Positions 1 through 3,616 of a stretch of DNA of 5,665 bases are shown here, one piece after another. Source of the DNA: an uncultured Flavobacteriia bacterium (lineage in GTDB: Bacteria; Bacteroidota; Bacteroidia; Flavobacteriales_D; Crocinitomicaceae); contig CAIYXD010000224.1 of the NCBI GenBank assembly GCA_903930085.1, positions 1-5,665 on the forward strand. The letters are read 5' to 3'. A model generated the notes under the pieces. The model did not search any database and was not told where the DNA came from. It saw only the letters and a list, made by a program, of their open reading frames with translations. The translations under genes and the position numbers were made by a program. Numbering within the stretch: position 1 is the first letter of the stretch; each line of letters opens with the position of its first letter.

Positions 1-140
1 ACTATTATGCCAACTGCTCAGGCATCTGCGACCGATTTCTCAAAAAAATCTTAAGCGATTTCACTAGAAACCTAGAAGTTATCGTTTTTAGTTGCGGCAA
101 GAAATTCCTGTTTTCAACCATTTAAATAATAGCGAGCTAT
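1..140. other. Left-edge intergenic stretch, no supported gene
   Basis: This stretch lies beyond the terminator of the DUF1573 gene, and I recognise no gene in it. The minus strand has an open frame of 38 codons (5-121) starting MVENRNFLPQ and ending in adjacent TAA and TAG stops. The plus strand is open from the left edge to a TAA at 52-54 and, in another frame, to 123-125, so either could be the tail of a gene entering from outside the window. None of these resembles a family I know. A small inverted repeat (AATAGC / GCTATT, 128-141, 2-nt loop) sits at its right side. It is best treated as intergenic until the sequence to the left is seen. Confidence 0.4.
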
Positions 141-145
141 TTGAC

Positions 146-190
146 AAAAAAAAGGGAGATAAAACAGCAATTGCGTCGATTTACCTCCCT
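146..190 (-). terminator. Rho-independent terminator of the DUF1573 gene
   Basis: Read on the minus strand, a hairpin is followed directly by a run of eight T (positions 153 down to 146). The outer stem pairs AGGGAG with CTCCCT (185-190 with 153-158). After one A/C mismatch, four more A-T pairs follow (180-183 with 160-163), enclosing a 16-nt loop. The hairpin begins 23 bp past the TAA stop of the DUF1573 gene. On the plus strand no T-run follows the stem, so it should act in one direction only, ending leftward transcripts. Confidence 0.85.
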
Positions 191-212
191 GTATAGTGTT
201 AAAGAATTGCGT

Positions 213-629
213 TTATTTTTCCGGTTCCGGCAAAACAGTTCCTCTAATAGTCAATGTTATTGGCTCGGAAACATTCGAAGTAATCGTGATTGTTTTTGTG
301 AATTGACCAACACGTTTTGTATCGTATTTCACAGAAATTTCAGATTTTTTACCTGGCTTTATTGGCGCTTCTGGTTTGTTTGCTGTTGTGCAACCGCAGC
401 TTGTCTGCACGCCTTGTATGATTGCCGGCGTTTTGGAATCATTTTTGAATTCAAACGAAAACAATTCTTCTGAACCATACGGAATTGCATCCCGAACAAT
501 TTCCAATTTGGTAAATGTCAAGCCTTTTTTCTTAACCGTTTCTTTCTTTGCGGAAGCTTTTTTGGTTGTTTCTTGCGCTGAAAGTTGAAATCCAAACAAC
601 AAGGCCAAAGAGAATAATAAAATTTTCAT
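213..629 (-). CDS. Secreted DUF1573 domain protein
   Basis: A 138-residue protein of the DUF1573 family, which is common in Bacteroidota and has no assigned biochemical role. Residues 1-18 form a signal peptide: Lys2, a Leu/Phe-rich core, then QLSA before Gln19. There is no lipobox cysteine, so a soluble periplasmic or secreted product is expected. A Lys-rich linker (about 23-35) follows. The single domain (about 37-134) has the family hallmark SCGC (77-80) with TT after it, then PIKPGK (89-94), VKYDT (100-104) and the strand TITITSN (113-119). This looks like an Ig-like/ASH-type beta fold. The length is normal for a single-domain member. It starts 102 bp after the Nudix gene stop on the same strand, so it may be co-transcribed or use its own promoter (a candidate is at 785-813). 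It ends at a clear terminator. Family assignment is firm; function is unknown. Confidence 0.92.
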   Translation of the reverse strand: MKILLFSLALLFGFQLSAQETTKKASAKKETVKKKGLTFTKLEIVRDAIPYGSEELFSFEFKNDSKTPAIIQGVQTSCGCTTANKPEAPIKPGKKSEISVKYDTKRVGQFTKTITITSNVSEPITLTIRGTVLPEPEK

Positions 630-731
630 AGTTTAATATTTTTTAACAAGATTACGATAATTCCGTTTGTCGATTTAAACTTTTAACAAAAAAATATAAT
701 TTATTTTACTTTTCAGGCTAAAACAGCCCAC

Positions 732-1352
732 TTATTCATCTGTAAGTTCCTCGAAATAAATAGCCATAACTTCCAAAATAGAAGCAAACGTATTTTTCCG
801 AACGTTATCCAAATCCTCCCTTTTCAGCCATTTCGCTTTCGTGATTCCTTCTTCTAATTGCGGTTTAAGTGATTTCTTACCCTCGTAAAGCATAGAAAAC
901 CAGTATGTTTTTTTCAATGTTGGAATTCCTTCGTACGTGTAGGTATGGTACGTAACCGCAATAATCCCAACTATTTCAGAACATTTAATACCACATTCCT
1001 CTTCCACTTCTCGCAGCGCAGCATTTTCTAATGAATCATCTGTTTCTTCTATCTTTCCTTTTGGAATGTCCCATAATCCATTGCGTTTTATAAAAAGAAA
1101 CTCATTCTTTCTGCGAACTATTCCACCAGCAGCAGTTATTTTATCGTAATCTGAAAATAATCTCTGAATTTCCAGTTCAGGATTTTCGCAAACGATAAAC
1201 ATTTCCGATATCTTTTCATTCAAATGAAGAATAGGAAGAAGATCTTTCTCAATAGAAACCAATTTATCGGAAGCTATGGTAAGGCTATTGGATGAAATAT
1301 TATTTTCTTCCGCGAAAATTATCGCTCTATTTTCTATAAAAACTTTGTACAT
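732..1352 (-). CDS. Nudix hydrolase encoded divergently from pyrE
   Basis: A 206-residue Nudix protein. Residues 1-70 form an N-terminal extension beginning MYKVFIENR, of a kind I recall in the Bacteroidota Nudix proteins found beside pyrE. The Nudix fold runs from about 72 (AAGGIVRR) to about 182. The Nudix box lies at 99-122, with REVEEECGI (114-122) supplying the metal-binding glutamates E115, E118 and E119. The box departs from GX5EX7REUXEEXGU: 14 residues instead of 13 separate G99 from R114, and the first E position is Asp106. The catalytic half is intact, so the enzyme is probably active on some nucleoside-diphosphate-linked compound. The substrate cannot be read from sequence. The start is supported by the family-like N-terminus. 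The start codon is 8 bp from that of pyrE, so its promoter must lie inside pyrE coding sequence. I saw no convincing promoter box there. Confidence 0.9.
   Translation of the reverse strand: MYKVFIENRAIIFAEENNISSNSLTIASDKLVSIEKDLLPILHLNEKISEMFIVCENPELEIQRLFSDYDKITAAGGIVRRKNEFLFIKRNGLWDIPKGKIEETDDSLENAALREVEEECGIKCSEIVGIIAVTYHTYTYEGIPTLKKTYWFSMLYEGKKSLKPQLEEGITKAKWLKREDLDNVRKNTFASILEVMAIYFEELTDE
785..813 (-). promoter_or_regulatory. Candidate internal promoter upstream of the DUF1573 gene
   Basis: On the minus strand, TTTG (813-810) is separated by 17 bp from TACGTTTG (792-785). This is an exact match to the Bacteroidota -33 (TTG/TTTG) and -7 (TAnnTTTG) elements at the short end of the accepted spacing. 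It lies inside the last 30 codons of the Nudix gene. Transcription would start near 780 and give the DUF1573 mRNA a leader of about 150 nt. The match is exact, but it falls in coding sequence and could be chance. Confidence 0.4.
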
Positions 1353-1355
1353 TTG
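1348..1355 (+). promoter_or_regulatory. -7 box of a pyrE promoter overlapping the Nudix start codon
   Basis: TACATTTG is an exact match to the Bacteroidota -7 element TAnnTTTG and ends 5 bp before the pyrE ATG. It includes the reverse complement of the Nudix start codon (1350-1352). No TTG is found 17-23 bp upstream, so the -33 element is absent or weak. If used, transcription would begin at or within a few bases of the pyrE start codon, giving a leaderless or nearly leaderless message. In this window an exact TAnnTTTG on the plus strand was seen by eye only here and before rsfS. Confidence 0.45.
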
Positions 1356-1360
1356 TAACT

Positions 1361-2002
1361 ATGATTTTGAACAATGATAAAGCGCTAAAAGTAGCGGAAT
1401 TTTTATTACAAATTAAAGCAGTTAAACTTCAACCTAATAATCCATTCGTTTGGGCATCGGGTTGGAACTCTCCAATTTATTGTGATAATCGGATTACGCT
1501 TTCCTTTCCATCCATACGTACATTCATTCGACAAGCCTATTCGGAGGCAGTTTTGGATTATTTTGGAAAACCAGATGTCATTGCCGGAGTTGCTACAGGA
1601 GGAATTGCACAAGGCGCTTTAGTTGCTCAAGAACTTGGATTACCGTTTATTTATATCCGCAGTTCTGCAAAAGAGCACGGAATGGGAAATCAGATTGAAG
1701 GATATTACGAAAAAGGCCAAAAAGTAGTTGTTATCGAAGACCTTATTTCCACCGGAGGAAGCAGCATAAAAGCGATTGAAGCTTTGAAAGATGCAGGAAT
1801 GGATGTGAAAGGTTTAATTGCCATTTTCACGTATGGGTTTAATGTCGCTGAGGAAAATTTTACCAAAGCAAACTGTCCTTATGTTACATTGACAAATTAT
1901 GATTTCATGTTGGAAGAAGCATTAAAAAAGGATTACATTACACAAAAAGATGTTAGTTCGCTTCGAGAATGGAAAAATCAACCGGAAATCTGGAAAAAAT
2001 AA
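1361..2002 (+). CDS. pyrE: Orotate phosphoribosyltransferase
   Basis: A 213-residue type I phosphoribosyltransferase that joins orotate and PRPP to form OMP, the fifth step of UMP synthesis, in the cytosol as a dimer. Residues 29-44 (FVWASGWNSPIYCDNR) carry the N-terminal orotate/PRPP-site signature. The flexible catalytic loop is R100-SSAKEHG-107, retaining the Arg, Lys104 and His106 that match R99, K103 and H105 of the enteric enzyme. The lysine matching enteric K100 is Ser101 here. The PRPP loop is VVVIEDLISTGGSS (122-135) with the E126-D127 pair. The length is normal. The ATG at 1361 is right because the LLQIKAVKLQP segment starts at the expected distance from it. The gene is divergent from the Nudix gene with an 8-bp gap and sits 12 bp before the SRPBCC gene, which is probably co-transcribed. 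Confidence 0.97.
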   Translation: MILNNDKALKVAEFLLQIKAVKLQPNNPFVWASGWNSPIYCDNRITLSFPSIRTFIRQAYSEAVLDYFGKPDVIAGVATGGIAQGALVAQELGLPFIYIRSSAKEHGMGNQIEGYYEKGQKVVVIEDLISTGGSSIKAIEALKDAGMDVKGLIAIFTYGFNVAEENFTKANCPYVTLTNYDFMLEEALKKDYITQKDVSSLREWKNQPEIWKK

Positions 2003-2014
2003 TTAGTTGCAACG

Positions 2015-2416
2015 ATGAATATAGAAAGTACAAAAGTTATTGTTTCAGCGAACCAGGAGACAATTGCCGCTTTTTTGAAAGATTCTCAAAATCTTATTCA
2101 TTTGTTGCCAAAAGATCAAATTGCAGATTGGAAATCAACTCCCACGGAATGTTCTTTTAAAGTGCAGGGAGCAGTAATTATTTCTCTCATTCAGGATGGT
2201 TCAGAAGGTGTATCCAAAATTTTCATGAAATCCGGAGAAAAATCGCCGTTTCCATTCAGGTTAACCCTTCATATTATTGAACAGGGAGAGCAAACAAAAG
2301 GTTTCATTGAGTTTGATGGAGAATTGAATGTTTTCTTGAAAATGATGGTTCAAAAACCATTAACTGCACTATTTAATTTGATGTCAGAAAATCTTAAAGC
2401 CCACTTTTCAAAATAA
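2015..2416 (+). CDS. Small SRPBCC-fold protein downstream of pyrE
   Basis: A 133-residue protein with no signal peptide or membrane segment. It looks like the SRPBCC (START/polyketide-cyclase-like) proteins that follow pyrE in many Flavobacteriia. The opening MNIESTKVIVSANQETIAAFL fits the first beta strand and helix of that fold. LIHLLPKDQIADW (28-40) fits the usual helix and turn, alternating hydrophobic strands occupy about 46-102, and a long C-terminal helix runs from about 104 to 131. These proteins usually bind a hydrophobic ligand in a central cavity. No ligand or role is known to me for this member, and its link to pyrimidine synthesis rests only on position. It begins 12 bp after the pyrE stop and shares its last 23 bp with the convergent birA gene. 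Fold assignment is by pattern, not alignment. Confidence 0.8.
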   Translation: MNIESTKVIVSANQETIAAFLKDSQNLIHLLPKDQIADWKSTPTECSFKVQGAVIISLIQDGSEGVSKIFMKSGEKSPFPFRLTLHIIEQGEQTKGFIEFDGELNVFLKMMVQKPLTALFNLMSENLKAHFSK

Positions 2417-3149
2417 ACCTCACCTCTTTTAGGTCATAATTACGCAGAATAGTTTCACCATTCACTATTTTCCGAATAGTTAGAAGACCTACTTCACTAA
2501 TTCCTTGAATAGTTCCATTAAAAATTCCATTCTCATCTTCAAACGTTGCTTCTTGTTCCAATAAATACAAATTGTCCAAGTAAAGAGAACGCAACAACCC
2601 TAAATCACCACTTTCTAATGGTTCCCAGTACTTATTTAGTACAAAGATCAACTGAAAAAGAAGATCCTCAACCGCATAAAAAGCCATTTTCTCTCGCTTT
2701 ACACTCGTTGCAGAAAGATCCTTAAAATCCATTTGATTCACGTTTAAACCAATTCCGAGTATGGAATGTGAAATTTGCCCATTGACAATTGCATTTTCAA
2801 TTAAGATTCCAGCAATTTTACGGTGACCAACAAAGATATCATTCGGCCATTTTATTTGAGCTGAAATGCCAATTTTTCTTAAAGTTTCCAAAACTGAAAC
2901 TGCTGCAAAATGGGTTAAAGCAACCTGCTGGTGTAGCGACAGATTGGCAGAGTTCAAAAAAACCGACAAAAGCATATTTTCCCCAGCGTTAGATGACCAC
3001 ACTGCGCCTCTTTGACCCTTTCCAGCCGTTTGCTCATCTGCCATTATTACCGCGCCGGGAAGTATTTCACCTTGTTTAATAAGATTGGCAGTATAATTGT
3101 TCGTTGAATCCACTGTATCTAATCGGATAATTTTTTGACCTATTTGCAT
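2394..3149 (-). CDS. birA: Biotin--[acetyl-CoA-carboxylase] ligase, no DNA-binding domain
   Basis: A 251-residue group I biotin protein ligase. It makes biotinyl-5'-AMP from biotin and ATP and transfers biotin to the carrier-protein lysine of carboxylases such as acetyl-CoA carboxylase. Visible motifs, in order, are DSTNNY (14-19), the nucleotide-binding loop QTAGKGQRGAVW (40-51), KWPND (100-104) with catalytic Lys100, KIAGILIE (111-118), and GIGLNVN (132-138). A C-terminal SH3-like cap begins at about 200. The protein starts directly at the catalytic domain, so it lacks the N-terminal winged helix of E. coli BirA and should not act as a biotin repressor. The ATG at 3149 is close upstream of the first motif, as expected. 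It is divergent from rsfS across 81 bp and convergent with the SRPBCC gene, overlapping it by 23 bp. I saw no terminator after its stop. Confidence 0.96.
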   Translation of the reverse strand: MQIGQKIIRLDTVDSTNNYTANLIKQGEILPGAVIMADEQTAGKGQRGAVWSSNAGENMLLSVFLNSANLSLHQQVALTHFAAVSVLETLRKIGISAQIKWPNDIFVGHRKIAGILIENAIVNGQISHSILGIGLNVNQMDFKDLSATSVKREKMAFYAVEDLLFQLIFVLNKYWEPLESGDLGLLRSLYLDNLYLLEQEATFEDENGIFNGTIQGISEVGLLTIRKIVNGETILRNYDLKEVRFILKSGL

Positions 3150-3174
3150 GATATATTTATGCTTCTATACGTTT

Positions 3175-3211
3175 TTTGACTGGTTAAAATTAAAATTAAA
3201 AGTTAGATTTG
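3175..3211 (+). promoter_or_regulatory. Probable rsfS-ftsH promoter
   Basis: TAGATTTG (3204-3211) matches the Bacteroidota -7 element exactly and ends 19 bp before the rsfS ATG. A TTTG (3175-3178) lies upstream with a 25-bp spacer, a few bases longer than the usual 17-23. Most of that spacer is made of three tandem TTAAAA hexamers. The predicted transcription start is near 3215-3218, giving a leader of about 15 nt with no strong Shine-Dalgarno sequence. The -7 box is convincing; the -33 assignment is uncertain because of the spacing. Confidence 0.6.
3184..3201. repeat. Three tandem TTAAAA hexamers
   Basis: Three exact, uninterrupted copies of TTAAAA occupy 18 bp in the divergent birA/rsfS intergenic region. 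They sit between the candidate -33 and -7 elements of the rsfS promoter. A gain or loss of one copy would change that spacer by 6 bp. Confidence 0.9.
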
Positions 3212-3230
3212 TAAGGCTTAAATAAATTGA

Positions 3231-3608
3231 ATGTACGAAGAAAACGAAGATGTTAATTCCCAAGTCCTATGTGACACGATTGTAGAGGGAATGCAAGAGA
3301 ATAAAGCGAATGATATTGTGGTATTGGACTTACGTGAAATTGCGAACACAGTTTGTGATTTTTTCGTTATCTGTAGTGGTGAATCTTCTACGCAAGTGGA
3401 TGGAATTTGTAATTCTATTTCGCGCCATACCCGAAAAGAAATTCAGGAAAAACCTTGGCACATTGAAGGTAAATCCAACAGTGAATGGGTTTTGTTGGAT
3501 TACGTGAGTGTTGTTGCACACGTTTTCTACAAAGACGCACGCCCATTTTACGATTTAGAAGATTTGTGGGCTGATGCAAAAAGAATTAATATACCGAACT
3601 TGAACTAA
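3231..3608 (+). CDS. rsfS: Ribosome silencing factor RsfS (Iojap/DUF143)
   Basis: A 125-residue RsfS protein, normal for the family. RsfS binds ribosomal protein L14 (uL14) on the 50S subunit and blocks subunit joining, lowering translation during starvation. Family signatures are clear: DIVVLDLREI (28-37), DFFVICSGES (43-52) where many members have D-x-x-V-I-x-G-x-S, W76-HIEG, WVLLDY (86-91), and a C-terminal block VVAHVFYKDARPFYDLEDLW (94-113) followed by DAKRI. An in-frame TGA directly precedes the ATG, so no longer start is possible. The gene lies 8 bp before ftsH and almost certainly shares its mRNA. A -7 box lies just upstream. The birA-rsfS-ftsH order is one I know from other Bacteroidota. 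Confidence 0.96.
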   Translation: MYEENEDVNSQVLCDTIVEGMQENKANDIVVLDLREIANTVCDFFVICSGESSTQVDGICNSISRHTRKEIQEKPWHIEGKSNSEWVLLDYVSVVAHVFYKDARPFYDLEDLWADAKRINIPNLN

Positions 3609-3616
3609 AATTTACC

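Noticed and set aside
7..25. ATGCC/GGCAT inverted repeat at the left edge
   Set aside because: It has 5-bp arms around a 9-nt loop with no T-run and no repeat elsewhere in the window, so chance is a sufficient explanation.
141..473. 110-codon plus-strand open frame over the DUF1573 gene and terminator
   Set aside because: It runs through the terminator hairpin and antisense to a gene with a signal peptide and clear family motifs. Its translation is Phe/Arg/Cys-rich with no domain.
647..654. TAATCTTG on the minus strand, considered as a -7 box for the DUF1573 gene
   Set aside because: It has one mismatch to TAnnTTTG and no TTG at a suitable distance upstream.
716..728. Small inverted repeat GGCT/AGCC after the Nudix stop, considered as a terminator
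   Set aside because: The stem has only 4 bp and is followed on the minus strand by TGAAAAG rather than a T-run. It is too weak to call.
1373..1380. TATCATTG on the minus strand inside pyrE, considered as the Nudix -7 box
   Set aside because: It has one mismatch and no TTG at 17-23 bp. The position would suit a 16-nt leader, but the evidence is too thin to list.
1406..1612. 68-codon minus-strand frame inside pyrE
   Set aside because: It is antisense to the conserved orotate-site region of pyrE and has no features of its own.
2831..2838. TATCTTTG on the minus strand, an exact -7 match inside birA
   Set aside because: No -33 element lies 17-23 bp upstream, and no gene start follows at a sensible distance within birA.
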